Source: Stenotrophomonas sp. HITSZ_GD (GTDB taxonomy: Bacteria; Pseudomonadota; Gammaproteobacteria; Xanthomonadales; Xanthomonadaceae). Taken from it: DNA of 64,000 nt. The position numbers were made by a program, and so were the translations under genes. Below the pieces are notes generated by a model. The model ran no database searches. It saw nothing but the letters and a program-made list of their open reading frames with translations, and was not told the origin of the DNA. The DNA is taken from positions 124,001 through 188,000 of the forward strand of contig NZ_JARQXB010000006.1 in NCBI RefSeq assembly GCF_029543105.1, read 5' to 3'. Shown here piece by piece: positions 37,693-47,390 of the stretch (position 1 is the stretch's first letter; each line of letters starts with the position of its first letter).

Positions 37693-39513
37693 ATGGAACA
37701 GCGGCAACCCGCCGAGACGACGATGGACCTGGCCACGGCGGCCCTGCCGCGCGGACGGCTGGTGTTCGAGCGGGTGGCCACCGCGCTGCTCGCCGACGGC
37801 ATGGTCGCGCCGAACGACCGCGAGCGCATCCAGTTCTCCGCCGGCGGCGCCCGCAACGCCAGCGAGGTGCACCCGCTGGTGCTGCTATCCAACCTCAAGC
37901 TGCATGCCGGCCAGCCGCCGGCCGGCGAGCTGGGCCTGGAAAGGCTGACCGAATGGCTGGCCACCCGCGTGGGCATGCGCTACCTGCGCATCGACCCCAC
38001 CCGCGTGGACGTGGCCTCGGTGACCGGCGTGGTCTCCCACGCTTATGCGCGGCGCCATCGCATCCTGCCGCTGGCCATCGACGCCGAGCGCGTGCTGATC
38101 GCCACCAGCGAGCCGCTGGCGCTGGACTGGCTGGCCGACGTGCAGCACCTCACCCGCCGCCGCATCGATGTGGTGCTCTCCAACCCGCTGGACCTGCACC
38201 GCTACACGATGGAGTTCTTCGGCGTGACGCGCTCGGTGCGCGGCGCGCACGGCGATGTGCGCAGCGCCGACAGCAATGTCGGCCTGCCGAGCTTCGAGCA
38301 GCTGGTGGAGCTGGGCCGCACGGGCGATGTCAACGCCGACGACCAGCACATCGTGCATATCGTCGACTGGCTGCTGCAGTACGCCTACGAGCAGCGCGCC
38401 TCGGACATCCATCTGGAGCCGCGCCGCGACATGGGGCGCATGCGCTTCCGCATCGACGGCGTGCTGCACAAGGTCTTCGAGGTGCCGCCGGCGGTGATGA
38501 CCGCGGTGGTGAGCCGCATCAAGGTGCTGGGCCGCATGGACCTGGCCGAGCGCCGCCGCCCGCAGGATGGCCGCATCAAGACCCGTTCGCCGGGCGGGCG
38601 CGAAGTGGAAATGCGCCTGTCCACGATGCCGACCGCCTTCGGCGAGAAGTGCGTGATGCGCATCTTCGACCCGGACGCGGCGTTCAAGAGCATCGACCAG
38701 CTCGGCTTCAGCCCGGAGGAAGCCGCCGGCTGGAATGCGCTGGTGGAGCGCCCGCACGGCATCGTGCTGGTCACCGGCCCCACCGGCTCGGGCAAGACCA
38801 CCACGCTGTATTCCACGCTCAAGCGCCTGGCCACGCCGGACGTGAACGTGTGCAGCGTGGAGGACCCGATCGAGATGATCTCGCCGGAGTTCAACCAGAT
38901 GCAGGTCCAGCAGAACATCGACCTGGATTTCGCCGCCGGCGTGCGCACCCTGCTGCGCCAGGATCCGGACATCATCATGATCGGCGAGATCCGCGACCTG
39001 GAAACCGCGCAGATGGCGGTGCAGGCCTCGCTGACCGGCCACCTGGTGCTTTCCACCCTGCACACCAACGACGCGCCTTCGGCGATCACCCGCCTGCTGG
39101 ACCTCGGCGTGCCGCACTACCTGGTGGCCTCGACCCTCAACGGCGTGCTGGCCCAGCGCCTGGTGCGCACCCTGTGCCCGCACTGCAAGCGCCCCCAGGC
39201 GCTCTCCGACGAGGATTGGGCGGCGATCCGCGAGCCCGGCGAGGCGCTGCCGGACACTGTGCAGACCCACGTGCCGGTCGGCTGCCTGGAATGCCGCCGC
39301 ACCGGCTTCCTCGGGCGCGTCGGCCTGTACGAACTGCTGCCGGTCACCCCGCGCCTGCGCACGCTGATCCGCGCGGACATGGACCTGGCCGGGTTCAGCC
39401 GCGCCGCCAGCGGCGAGGGCCTACGCACGCTGCGCCGCGCGGGGCTGGAGAAAGTCGCGCTGGGGCTGACTACAATCGAGGAAGTCCTGTCCGTCCTGCC
39501 GCCGAAGGAATGA
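37693..39513 (+). CDS. GspE/PilB-type secretion/pilus ATPase
   Basis: A 606-residue hexameric ATPase of type II secretion or type IV pilus assembly. An N-terminal MshEN-like domain is followed by the N2 domain (SDIHLEPRRDMGRMRFRIDGVLHK). Walker A is GPTGSGKTT near residue 360, the Asp and His boxes are conserved (MIGEIRDLETA, LSTLHTNDA), and a zinc module uses C-x2-C pairs CPHC and CLEC about 40 residues apart. No other gsp or pil genes are nearby, so it is an orphan. It is coupled to a glutamine amidotransferase (ATGA). Confidence 0.9.
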   Translation: MEQRQPAETTMDLATAALPRGRLVFERVATALLADGMVAPNDRERIQFSAGGARNASEVHPLVLLSNLKLHAGQPPAGELGLERLTEWLATRVGMRYLRIDPTRVDVASVTGVVSHAYARRHRILPLAIDAERVLIATSEPLALDWLADVQHLTRRRIDVVLSNPLDLHRYTMEFFGVTRSVRGAHGDVRSADSNVGLPSFEQLVELGRTGDVNADDQHIVHIVDWLLQYAYEQRASDIHLEPRRDMGRMRFRIDGVLHKVFEVPPAVMTAVVSRIKVLGRMDLAERRRPQDGRIKTRSPGGREVEMRLSTMPTAFGEKCVMRIFDPDAAFKSIDQLGFSPEEAAGWNALVERPHGIVLVTGPTGSGKTTTLYSTLKRLATPDVNVCSVEDPIEMISPEFNQMQVQQNIDLDFAAGVRTLLRQDPDIIMIGEIRDLETAQMAVQASLTGHLVLSTLHTNDAPSAITRLLDLGVPHYLVASTLNGVLAQRLVRTLCPHCKRPQALSDEDWAAIREPGEALPDTVQTHVPVGCLECRRTGFLGRVGLYELLPVTPRLRTLIRADMDLAGFSRAASGEGLRTLRRAGLEKVALGLTTIEEVLSVLPPKE

Positions 39514-40271
39514 AGCCGCATCCGCCGTTCCTGATCCTGGAAACCGGCCAGCCCGTGCCGGCGATGAAGCGCTACGGGCGCTTTCCGCACTGGATACGCG
39601 TGGCGGCCGGGCTGGCGGAAGCCGAGACGGTGGTGGTGAACGTGGAGGCGGGGCAGGCCCCGCCCTCGCCCGCCGGTTTCGCCGGCACGATCGTGTCCGG
39701 CTCGGCCGCCTTCGTCACCGACCGCGCCGACTGGAGCGAACGCACCGCCGACTGGCTGCGCGCCGCCGCCCACGACGGGCTGCCGGTGTTCGGCATCTGC
39801 TACGGCCACCAGTTGCTGGCCCACGCGCTCGGCGGGCAGGTGGACTACAACCCGGCCGGGCGCGAATCGGGGACGATCGAGCTGGAGCTGCACCCGCCGG
39901 CCTTCGAGGACCCGCTGTTCGCGGGCCTGCCGGCGCGCTTCCCCGCCCACGCGACCCACCTGCAGACGGTGCTGCGTGCGCCCGACGGGGCGACGGTCCT
40001 GGCGCGCTCCCCGCAGGATGCCTGCCATGCGTTCCGCTGGGGCGAGCATGCCTGGGGCGTACAGTTCCACCCGGAATTCGCCACCCATCACATCAGGGGC
40101 TACGTGCACGCCCGTGCCGACTGCCTGCAACGCCATGGCCGCTGCGCCCGCACGGTGGCCCGGGAAGTGAGCGCCGCGCCGCTGGCCCGCCGCCTGCTGC
40201 GAAGATTCGTCCAGCACGCCCGGACGTTGCCTGTGCGCGGCCACGGCCAGCGGGCGGAAAACGCGCGATAA
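39510..40271 (+). CDS. Class I glutamine amidotransferase (GuaA-N-like)
   Basis: A 253-residue stand-alone glutaminase domain. The nucleophile elbow is FGICYGHQLLAHALGG (Cys near 97), and the catalytic His-x-Glu is in GVQFHPEF near 188-191. It frees ammonia from glutamine, or cleaves a gamma-glutamyl bond, for an unknown partner. A basic C-terminal extension of about 40 residues (RRLLRRFVQHARTL) is unusual. The start overlaps the upstream ATPase stop. Confidence 0.85.
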   Translation: MKPHPPFLILETGQPVPAMKRYGRFPHWIRVAAGLAEAETVVVNVEAGQAPPSPAGFAGTIVSGSAAFVTDRADWSERTADWLRAAAHDGLPVFGICYGHQLLAHALGGQVDYNPAGRESGTIELELHPPAFEDPLFAGLPARFPAHATHLQTVLRAPDGATVLARSPQDACHAFRWGEHAWGVQFHPEFATHHIRGYVHARADCLQRHGRCARTVAREVSAAPLARRLLRRFVQHARTLPVRGHGQRAENAR

Positions 40272-40317
40272 TCACGCTGCGCCGGGTTTGGCCGGCGCGT
40301 ACCGATGCGGGATGGGA

Positions 40318-41226
40318 ATGAGCGAAATTCGCAAGCTGCCGGCCTCGGCCGGCGCGGAATGGTTGTTGACCGGCTTCGCGCTGCTGCGCCGCGCGCCGCT
40401 GGCGTTGGGTACCCTCGGCATGACCTGGGGCCTGATCGCCGTGGTGGGCGCGTGGCTGGCGATGGTGTTGCCCGCCTTCGGCCTGGCCGTGCAGTTCCTG
40501 ATGCTGCTGGCCGGCCCGGTGTTCATGGGCGGCATGCTGTGGGCGGTGCGCGAGGTGGACGAGGGCCGCGTGGCGCGCCCGTCGCACCTGCTGCATGGCC
40601 TGCAGGACGGCCGCGCGCCGCACCTGCTGGTGTCGCTGCTGCCGCAGGCGCTGGCGGTGGTGGTGCTGGCCCTGCTGCTGGTTGCGCTGATCGGCCCGGC
40701 GGGCTGGCAGCAGCTGGCCCAGGTGATGGGCGAGCTGGAACGCATCAACCAGGCCGCCGCGCAATCCGGCGTGCAGCCGGATCCGGCGCAGGTGCAGGCG
40801 CTGGTGGCCAGCTTGCCGGCCGGGCGCATCCTGCTGTGGCTGCTGGCGGGCATCGTCACCTTCGCCGCGCTGAGCCTGGCGCTGTTCGTGATGCCGCCAC
40901 AGGTGATGTTCGACCACGCCACCGGCGTGCATGCGCTGCGCGAGAGCCTGCGCGCGGGCGTGCGCAACTTGCCGGCGCTGCTGGTGTTCTTCGTGCTGAC
41001 CTTCATCGCGCTGGTGGCGATCTATTTCGTCGTCGCGCTGGTGGCGATGGTCGCCTCGCTGGTGCTCGGCACGTTCGCGCTGTACCTGGCGCAGCTGCTG
41101 ATGATGGGCGTGCTGATGCCGGTGTTCGCCGGCGCGGTGTATGCGGCGTGGAAGCAGATGTTCGGCCACGCGGACGCCGTGCTGCCGCCAGCGGGCGGCG
41201 AGCGCCAGGACATCTTCGTGGCCTAA
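40318..41226 (+). CDS. BPSS1780-type multipass membrane protein
   Basis: A 302-residue integral membrane protein with about six hydrophobic segments: near 33-60, 64-80, 108-130, 175-197, 220-245 and 250-275. It has no catalytic motif that I recognise. The hydrophobic pattern and the segment MWAVREVDEGR-like LWAVREVDEGRVARPS match the uncharacterised BPSS1780 family. An ATG two codons earlier (40312) is also possible. It is separated from the amidotransferase by 46 bases and converges with tatC. Confidence 0.75.
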   Translation: MSEIRKLPASAGAEWLLTGFALLRRAPLALGTLGMTWGLIAVVGAWLAMVLPAFGLAVQFLMLLAGPVFMGGMLWAVREVDEGRVARPSHLLHGLQDGRAPHLLVSLLPQALAVVVLALLLVALIGPAGWQQLAQVMGELERINQAAAQSGVQPDPAQVQALVASLPAGRILLWLLAGIVTFAALSLALFVMPPQVMFDHATGVHALRESLRAGVRNLPALLVFFVLTFIALVAIYFVVALVAMVASLVLGTFALYLAQLLMMGVLMPVFAGAVYAAWKQMFGHADAVLPPAGGERQDIFVA

Positions 41227-41263
41227 GCGGATCGACCCTGGCGGGCGCGATGCCCGTCGCCGG

Positions 41264-42010
41264 TCACGACTGCGGCTGCGGCTTGGGCACCACCGCGCGG
41301 GCGGCAATGATGCCCAGCTCGTAGAGGATGCACATCGGGATCGCCAGCATCAGCTGCGAGACCACGTCCGGCGGGGTGAGCACCGCGGCGATCACGAAGA
41401 TGCCGACGATGGCGTAACCGCGGCCCTGGCGCAGCTGGTCCGGCGTGACCCAGCCGAGCAGCGCCATGATCACCAGCGCCACCGGCAGCTCGAAGCTGGT
41501 GCCGAAGGCGAAGAAGATCACCAGCACGAAATCCAGGTAGGCGTTGGCATCGGGCGTGAGCGCGATGACATCCGGGGTGAAGGTGGTCAGGAAGTGGAAG
41601 ACCGCCGGCAGCACCAGGAAATAGGCGAACGCGCAGCCGATGTAGAACAGCGCCACCGCCGAGGCCAGCAGCGGCAGGGCCAGGCGCTTCTCGCGCTGGT
41701 ACAGGCCCGGCGCGACGAAGGCCCACGCCTGGTAGAGCAGCCAGGGCACCGAGATGAACAGCGCCACGAAGAAGGTCAGCTTCATCGGCGCGAAGAACGC
41801 GCCGGCCGGGTTCATCGCGATCATCGTCTGCCCGGCGGGCAGCTGGGAGACCAGCGGGCGCGCCAGCCAGCTGTAGATCTGCCGGGTGAAGGGCAGCAGG
41901 CACAGCAGCACCACGCCCAGGCCGAGCAGCGCGCGCACCAGGCGGGCGCGCAGTTCGATGAGGTGTTCGATCAGGCTGCTTTCGGCCTGCAGGTCGTCCG
42001 GCGCGTTCAC
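41264..42010 (-). CDS. tatC: Sec-independent protein translocase TatC
   Basis: A 248-residue, six-helix receptor of the twin-arginine translocase, which binds signal peptides of folded exported proteins. The N-terminal LIEHLIELRARLVRALLG and the periplasmic/loop motif FFAPMKLTFFVALFISVPWLLYQAWAFVAPGLYQREKR are diagnostic. It begins at GTG, overlapping the tatB stop (GTGA). It is the last gene of tatABC. Confidence 0.97.
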   Translation of the reverse strand: MNAPDDLQAESSLIEHLIELRARLVRALLGLGVVLLCLLPFTRQIYSWLARPLVSQLPAGQTMIAMNPAGAFFAPMKLTFFVALFISVPWLLYQAWAFVAPGLYQREKRLALPLLASAVALFYIGCAFAYFLVLPAVFHFLTTFTPDVIALTPDANAYLDFVLVIFFAFGTSFELPVALVIMALLGWVTPDQLRQGRGYAIVGIFVIAAVLTPPDVVSQLMLAIPMCILYELGIIAARAVVPKPQPQS

Positions 42011-42402
42011 GGCTGCTTCTCCGGCGGGGCCGGTTCAGCCGGCGGCGGCGCGGCGGGCGCTTCGGCCGGCGGGGCGGGCGCGGTGTCGCTACCGGTGCGG
42101 ATATCCACGTCGCGCGCCACTTCCTCGTGCAGCGACTGCCCGTGCGCGCGTACCTGCTCCTGGCCCTGTCGCATCTGCGATTCGGCCTCGCGCAGGGAAG
42201 TCTGCACGCTGTGCAGGTTTCGCTTGAGTTCCTCGGCCTCCAGCTCGCGCTCGAGTTCCTGCTTGACCGAGTCCCACTGGTTGCGCGCGCGGCGCACCCA
42301 CAGGCCGGCGAACCGCGCGGCCTTGGGCAGGCGCTCGGGGCCGAGCACCACCAAGGCCACGATGGCGATCAGCAGCAGTTCGCTGAAACCGATGTCGAAC
42401 AC
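42007..42402 (-). CDS. tatB: Sec-independent protein translocase TatB
   Basis: A 131-residue protein with one N-terminal membrane helix (MFDIGFSELLLIAIVALVVL), the hinge GPERLPKAAR and a long amphipathic helix to about residue 90. The C-terminal 40 residues are Pro/Ala-rich (APAPPAEAPAAPPPAEPAP). It starts at GTG. It joins TatC in the signal-peptide receptor complex. Confidence 0.95.
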   Translation of the reverse strand: MFDIGFSELLLIAIVALVVLGPERLPKAARFAGLWVRRARNQWDSVKQELERELEAEELKRNLHSVQTSLREAESQMRQGQEQVRAHGQSLHEEVARDVDIRTGSDTAPAPPAEAPAAPPPAEPAPPEKQP

Positions 42403-42426
42403 GTGCCGACGCCCTCGCGCGCTGGA

Positions 42427-42648
42427 TCAGCGACCGTCGCGCTCGCGCTCGTTCTGCGCCTGCGTGCTGTCGGTGTCGCGGGTCTGGTCGTTGAGCTGCG
42501 CCGGACGGTCTTCGTCGCGCATGCCCTTTTTGAATTCCTTGACCGCGGTGCCCAGATCCTTGGCGCCGCTGGTCAGGCGCTTGGTACCGAAGACCAGCAA
42601 CACGATCACCAGCACGATCAACCAGTGCCAGATGCTAAAGCCGCCCAT
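42427..42648 (-). CDS. tatA: Sec-independent protein translocase TatA
   Basis: A 73-residue pore-forming subunit. A short membrane helix ([18 protein letters not shown]) is followed by the FGTKRL hinge and the amphipathic helix [16 protein letters not shown], then a charged tail. It heads the tatABC operon; tatB begins 24 bases later. Confidence 0.95.
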   Translation of the reverse strand: MGGFSIWHWLIVLVIVLLVFGTKRLTSGAKDLGTAVKEFKKGMRDEDRPAQLNDQTRDTDSTQAQNERERDGR

Positions 42649-42689
42649 GATCCGCTCGCCGCTTGTCGTGAAAGGACACTCAGGATAGC

Positions 42690-42713
42690 GCACCCCCGCC
42701 GGGACGGGGGTGC
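42690..42713 (-). terminator. GC-rich hairpin between the SYLF gene and tatA
   Basis: GCACCCCCG pairs with CGGGGGTGC (9 bp) over a six-base loop, starting seven bases after the SYLF stop on the minus strand. No T run follows. It separates the SYLF transcript from tatABC. Confidence 0.55.
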
Positions 42714-42719
42714 TGACTT

Positions 42720-43610
42720 TCAGGGCTTGCCATCCAGCGATTCAGTGCGTACTTCGCCCTCGCCCACCGGCTGAAAACCCTGCTGCGGCGCACTGGCCGG
42801 CGCGGCCTGCAGCGGTGCGGTGCTGGCCTCCTGCGCAGCGACCGGCGCGGGGGCCGGGCCGGTGACCGGCACCGCCGCGGTACGCGGGGCGGGCGGCGGC
42901 GCACCCTCGCCGCGGTTGCTGCGCGCGGTATAGGTGGCCTCTTCCAGGCGGTCGCGGAACGCGATCACGTCGGTGGACGGCTGCTCGGGCGAGCGGCCCT
43001 CGAAGATCATCCGCGGGGTGCTGCCGGTGCCGTAGGCATTCAGGTCGGCCTCGTCGTCGATCTGCAGCACGGCACCATCCAGCGCCACGCCGGCGAACAG
43101 GCCGCGCGCGCGCGACCACGACCAGATCTCGGCCTTCAGCTGGCCGTCGGTGGCGGCGGCGGCGTTGCGGCCCACTGGGCCGGCGGCCACACCGGCATCG
43201 GCGCCGAGGGTGAATTTGCCGTTGACGATGTTGTCCAGGCTGCGGTCGTTGCGGAACACCAGCACCACGTCGGAGGACTGCACGCCGGCCTGGAAGCCGA
43301 TGCTGCCGCCGGTGAGCTTGACGAACACCGGCTGCGACCAGCTGCCGTCCGGGTTCTTCATCGACATCAGGCCATGGCCGCGGCGGCCGCCGATGACCAG
43401 GCCGGCCTTGATGGTGTCCGGGATGACGACGATGGCGCGCGCCTCGTCGAGCAGCTTGTCGGGAATGGACTGCTCGGGGATTTTCTGGATTTCGTTGAGC
43501 ACCCTCACCGCGTTGCGCGCGCGCTGGTCTTCCTCGGGGCCGGCAATGGCATGGCCGGCGACGGCGAACGACAGGGACATCAGCAGGGCAAGACGCGACA
43601 GGCGGGGCAT
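42720..43610 (-). CDS. SYLF/Ysc84 domain lipid-binding protein
   Basis: A 296-residue secreted protein. The signal peptide ends near residue 23 (GHAIAG). The SYLF domain at about 40-215 includes [44 protein letters not shown] and [20 protein letters not shown], a fold that binds phosphoinositides or other lipids. The last 70 residues are a low-complexity Ala/Pro tail. The role in bacteria is unknown. Its leader has no strong ribosome site, only GGAGCC. Confidence 0.88.
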   Translation of the reverse strand: MPRLSRLALLMSLSFAVAGHAIAGPEEDQRARNAVRVLNEIQKIPEQSIPDKLLDEARAIVVIPDTIKAGLVIGGRRGHGLMSMKNPDGSWSQPVFVKLTGGSIGFQAGVQSSDVVLVFRNDRSLDNIVNGKFTLGADAGVAAGPVGRNAAAATDGQLKAEIWSWSRARGLFAGVALDGAVLQIDDEADLNAYGTGSTPRMIFEGRSPEQPSTDVIAFRDRLEEATYTARSNRGEGAPPPAPRTAAVPVTGPAPAPVAAQEASTAPLQAAPASAPQQGFQPVGEGEVRTESLDGKP

Positions 43611-43773
43611 GGCGGGCTCCAGTGAACGATCGCGGAAAGATAAGGTAATAGCCGACGTTAGTCGCGCCGGGGTGAATCGCCCATTAGCGCCCGGGGCCCG
43701 GATGCGCCGTATCTATCGCGGCCATCGAGCACGCGGGGCGGCATCGCGCCGCGGGTCTGCCACAATGGGGCCC

Positions 43774-44730
43774 ATGCCCGACGCACCGAACACCGCCCTG
43801 CTGGCGGTCAATCTAGGCACGCCCGAGGCGCCCACACCGCAGGCGGTGCGGCGCTACCTGGCCGAGTTCCTCGGCGATCCGCGCGTGGTGTCCATTCCGC
43901 GATGGCTGTGGAAGCCGTTGCTGCACGGCGTGATCCTGCCGCTGCGCGGGCCACGCTCGGCGGAGAAATACGCGCAGGTCTGGCTGCCGGGCGGCTCGCC
44001 GCTGGCCGTGTACACGGCCGGCCTGGCCAGCGCCCTGCAGGCGGCGCTGCCGGCGTGGCGCGTGGACTGGGCGATGCGGTACGGCGAGCCGGCCCTGCTG
44101 CGCGCGCTGGACCGCCTGTGCGATGCCGGCATCGGCCGCATCGTGGTGCTGCCGCTCTACCCGCAGTATTCGACGACCACCACCGCGTCGGTGCAGGACG
44201 TGGTGGACGCCTGGCGCCAGCGCCATCCCGACGTGCGCGTGGAGCTGATCCGCGACTACGCCGAAGACCCGGCCTGGGTGGAGGCGGTGGCCGCTTCGAT
44301 CCGCGCCTACTGGGAAGCCAATGGCCGCGGCGAGCAGCTGATGTTCTCCTTCCACGGGTTGCCGCAGCGCGTGGCCGACGGCGGCGATCCGTATCCGCAG
44401 CGCTGCGAGGCCAGCGCGCGCGCGATTGCCGCGGCGCTGGGGCTGGGCGAGGACGAATGGCGGATGGGCTATCAATCGCGCTTCGGCCGCGAACGCTGGC
44501 TGCAGCCCTATGCCGAACCCACGCTGTGGGCGATGGCCGAGGCCGGCGTGCGCCGCATCGACGTGGTGTGCCCGGGCTTTGCCACCGACTGCCTGGAAAC
44601 GCTGGAAGAAGTGGCCATGGGGTTTGCGCACACGCTGGCCGAGCGTGGCGCCGAGCTGCATTACATCCCCTGCCTCAACGCTTCGCCGGCGCACGCCGCC
44701 GCGCTGGCCGGGGTGGCCGCGCGCGCATGA
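43774..44730 (+). CDS. hemH: Ferrochelatase
   Basis: A 318-residue enzyme that inserts Fe2+ into protoporphyrin IX, the last step of haem synthesis. It opens [35 protein letters not shown], the metal-site His in FSFHGLPQR and the Glu in [14 protein letters not shown] are intact. There is no Shine-Dalgarno: CACAAT (43761-43766) ends seven bases before the ATG, suggesting a leaderless message; ATG 43765 is an alternative start. Its stop overlaps the next gene (ATGA). Confidence 0.95.
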   Translation: MPDAPNTALLAVNLGTPEAPTPQAVRRYLAEFLGDPRVVSIPRWLWKPLLHGVILPLRGPRSAEKYAQVWLPGGSPLAVYTAGLASALQAALPAWRVDWAMRYGEPALLRALDRLCDAGIGRIVVLPLYPQYSTTTTASVQDVVDAWRQRHPDVRVELIRDYAEDPAWVEAVAASIRAYWEANGRGEQLMFSFHGLPQRVADGGDPYPQRCEASARAIAAALGLGEDEWRMGYQSRFGRERWLQPYAEPTLWAMAEAGVRRIDVVCPGFATDCLETLEEVAMGFAHTLAERGAELHYIPCLNASPAHAAALAGVAARA

Positions 44731-45590
44731 GCGGCGTGCGCGAGTTCGCCTGCACCCTGCCGTTCGGCGAGCTGCGCGGGCTGCGCTGCGGCCAGGAAGG
44801 CGGGCGCCGCGTGCTGGCCCTGCACGGCTGGCTCGACAACGCGGCCAGCTTCCTGCCGCTGGCCGGCACCCTGCGAGGGCTGGACCTGGTGATGATCGAC
44901 CTGCCCGGCCACGGCCACAGCGCCGCGCTGCCGGCGGGCAGCGAGTACACGATGATCGGCGCGATCGGCAATGTGCTGGCCGTGGCCGACGCCCTGGGTT
45001 GGGACCGCTTCACCCTGCTGGGCCACTCGATGGGCGCCGGCATCGCCAGCTTGGTGGCTGCCGCCGTACCGGCGCGAATTCAGGCGCTGGTGGTGATCGA
45101 GGCGCTGGGCGGCCTGGGCGAGCGGGTCGAAAATACCGCCACGCGGCTGCGCGAGAGCGTGGAGGCCGCCCACGCGCTGCCGGGCAAGCCGCTGCGGGTG
45201 TTCCCGAACCTCGAAGCCCCGGTGCGGGCGCGGATGATGGCCAACCAGCTCAGCGAAACCAGCGCGCGCCTGCTGGTGGAGCGCGGCGTGCGCGCGGTGC
45301 CCGGCGGCTACAGCTGGGGCAGCGACCAGCGCCTGACGCTGCCCACCGCGGTGCGCATGACCGAGGCGCAGATCGACGTGTTGGTGGAAGCGGTCGAATG
45401 CCCGACGCTGGTGATCTTCGCCACGCCCGCCCAAGCTTATTTCCCCGAGCCGCTGCGCACCCATCGCGCGCAGCGGTTGCGGGATGGCCGGCTGCACGTG
45501 CTGCCCGGCACGCATCATCTGCACATGGAGCAGCCGGCGGAGGTGGCCGCGCTCGTGCAGCCGTTCCTGGACGCAATGCCGCGCGGCTGA
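44727..45590 (+). CDS. Alpha/beta hydrolase
   Basis: A 287-residue alpha/beta-hydrolase. [13 protein letters not shown] supplies the oxyanion region, [11 protein letters not shown] the nucleophile Ser near 98, and [12 protein letters not shown] the catalytic His near 266. It is close in type to the MhpC/esterase YbfF group. It is translationally coupled to hemH. The substrate is unknown. It ends one base before the convergent metallopeptidase gene. Confidence 0.88.
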   Translation: MSGVREFACTLPFGELRGLRCGQEGGRRVLALHGWLDNAASFLPLAGTLRGLDLVMIDLPGHGHSAALPAGSEYTMIGAIGNVLAVADALGWDRFTLLGHSMGAGIASLVAAAVPARIQALVVIEALGGLGERVENTATRLRESVEAAHALPGKPLRVFPNLEAPVRARMMANQLSETSARLLVERGVRAVPGGYSWGSDQRLTLPTAVRMTEAQIDVLVEAVECPTLVIFATPAQAYFPEPLRTHRAQRLRDGRLHVLPGTHHLHMEQPAEVAALVQPFLDAMPRG

Positions 45591-45591
45591 G

Positions 45592-46383
45592 TCAGGCCGG
45601 CTGGAGCAACCGCCGCAGCTGTGCCTTGAGCGAGCGGCCCTGGCGCTGGAAGTAGTCGCGCTCCACGCGCCACAGCGGGCAGCGCAGTTCCACCTCGCGC
45701 CAGAAGGCCGGCGAGTGGTTGGCCTGGATCAGATGGCAGAGTTCGTGCACCAGCACGTACTCGAACGCAGCCGGGCGGCCCAGCACCAGCGCCAGGTCCA
45801 ACGCCATCGTGCCGTCCGGCGCCAGCGAGCCCCATTGCGAGGACATCACCTTCACCCGCACGCGCGAGGGTGCGCGCGGCAACGTCGGCAGATAGCGCGG
45901 CAGCCAGCGCCCGATATCGGCACGCGCCTGGGTTTCGTAGAAGTCGCGCAAGGCGCGCAGCATCAGCGGCGTGCCCGCGCGCGCGGGCAGGTGGAAATGG
46001 ATGCCTTCGGCGTCCTGCTCGATGCGTGTGTAGCGCCCGGCGTGCCAATGCAGCGGCCACTGCTCGCCGCGCAACGGCAACCGCTGGCCGGGGACATCGC
46101 GCTGCAGGGCCGGCAGCAGGGTGTCCTCCGCGTACCGGGCCAGCTGGGTCGCCAACCACTGGCGGTGCTCGTGCAGGAAGCGTTCGCCGGCGACGAGGCT
46201 GGCCCGCGTGGGCAAGGTGAGGCGTGCGCCGCGTTCATCCACGCTGAGCTTGATGCGCCGCGCACGCGGATCGCGCACGCGCAACACGTCGATTTCCTGT
46301 TCGTCGTCCAGGCGCAGGCGCACGCAATCGCGCTGCAGGGTGCGCGGCGATGCGGCGATCAGTCGGGGGAGGAACTTCGCCAT
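45592..46383 (-). CDS. YgjP-type (DUF45/WLM) zinc metallopeptidase
   Basis: A 263-residue protein with the zinc motif VLVHELCHLIQANHSPAFW (HExxH near 216-220) and the family VMSSQWGSLAPDGTM strand. It is related to E. coli YgjP and SprT-like proteins; its substrate is not known. It converges with the hydrolase gene with one base between stop codons. A -10-like TATGCT lies nine bases before the ATG and no ribosome site is visible. Confidence 0.85.
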   Translation of the reverse strand: MAKFLPRLIAASPRTLQRDCVRLRLDDEQEIDVLRVRDPRARRIKLSVDERGARLTLPTRASLVAGERFLHEHRQWLATQLARYAEDTLLPALQRDVPGQRLPLRGEQWPLHWHAGRYTRIEQDAEGIHFHLPARAGTPLMLRALRDFYETQARADIGRWLPRYLPTLPRAPSRVRVKVMSSQWGSLAPDGTMALDLALVLGRPAAFEYVLVHELCHLIQANHSPAFWREVELRCPLWRVERDYFQRQGRSLKAQLRRLLQPA

Positions 46384-46429
46384 GGCGAGGACAGCATACG
46401 CCCGTCATGGGCGCATGCGTCACCTCCGA

Positions 46430-47338
46430 TCACGCCTCGGCCTTGCTCAGTTTCAGCGCGTCTTCGAGTAGGAGAAACAGCCGGCGGACTTCACCGCTCA
46501 TCAGGGCGAACCGTGCGTCCAGTTCGGCGCGCACGCCGTCCTGGTCGGCGTTCTCCAGCTGGTCGAGCGCACCGTCGAGGAACTTCAGCTTGCGCACGCC
46601 GAGGTCGTCGCCCAGGACGAAGGACACGTGGTCGTCCAGCGTCAGGGCAAGCTTGGTGACCTGCTTGCCGGCCTCCAGGTGCTTGTCGATTTCCTCGCAG
46701 CGCAGCTCCTGGTGCTGGCACTTCACCACCGCGCCGCCCTCGATCGGATCCTTCATCTCGCACTCCTCGCCCAGGCTGAGGCCTTCGGGCAGGGTTTCGC
46801 CGGCGATCCAGCCGGTGAGGATCGCGCGCGGCGCGACCTCCGCATTCAGCGGCAGCGCGGGGAATGAGCCCAGCAGGCCGCGGATCTCGGACATGACGCT
46901 CTCGCCGGTCTTGCGGCTGGACGAATCCACCGCGACATAGCCGTGCTGCAGGTCGAGCATGGCGTCGGTGCGTGAACTCTTCACGAAGGCGCGCGGCAGC
47001 AGTTCGTGGATCAGGTCGTCCTTCAGGCGCTTGCGCGCCTTGCCGCCTGGCTTGCGGCCTTCCTTCTCCTCGATCTCGGCGAGCTTGCGCCCGAGCAGGT
47101 CGTTGACCACCGAGCCGGGCAGGATCTTGTCCTCGCCGCCGACGGTGAGCCAGAGGAAATCGCCTTGGCGGTGCGACAGCACTTCCTGCTCCTCGCGGCC
47201 GAACGGGGAGATGAATCCGCGCGAGGTCATCTCCAGCGGGCCGACGGGCTTGAGCAGCGCTTCGGGCAGGAGCTTGTCGATGTCGGTGAAGTCGAGCGTG
47301 GTGGGGAAGCGGAACAGCGTCAGGTTGCGGAAGAACAT
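46430..47338 (-). CDS. rdgC: Recombination-associated protein RdgC
   Basis: A 302-residue ring-forming DNA-binding protein that limits RecA loading. It opens MFFRNLTLFRFP and contains the family signatures RGFISPFGR, KDDLIHELLPRAF and LAxTLDDHVSFVLGDDLGVRKLKFLD. The length matches other RdgC proteins. It follows ttcA by 52 bases on the same strand. Confidence 0.95.
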   Translation of the reverse strand: MFFRNLTLFRFPTTLDFTDIDKLLPEALLKPVGPLEMTSRGFISPFGREEQEVLSHRQGDFLWLTVGGEDKILPGSVVNDLLGRKLAEIEEKEGRKPGGKARKRLKDDLIHELLPRAFVKSSRTDAMLDLQHGYVAVDSSSRKTGESVMSEIRGLLGSFPALPLNAEVAPRAILTGWIAGETLPEGLSLGEECEMKDPIEGGAVVKCQHQELRCEEIDKHLEAGKQVTKLALTLDDHVSFVLGDDLGVRKLKFLDGALDQLENADQDGVRAELDARFALMSGEVRRLFLLLEDALKLSKAEA

Positions 47339-47390
47339 CGAGTATCCAATCGGTGGAGCGGTGCGCGCGTCGGGCGCGACCGCGGAATCG

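Noticed and set aside
45588-45594. Possible sequencing error at the near-touching stops of the hydrolase and metallopeptidase genes
   Set aside because: Both proteins have normal lengths and intact C-terminal motifs, so the one-base gap between convergent stops is genuine.
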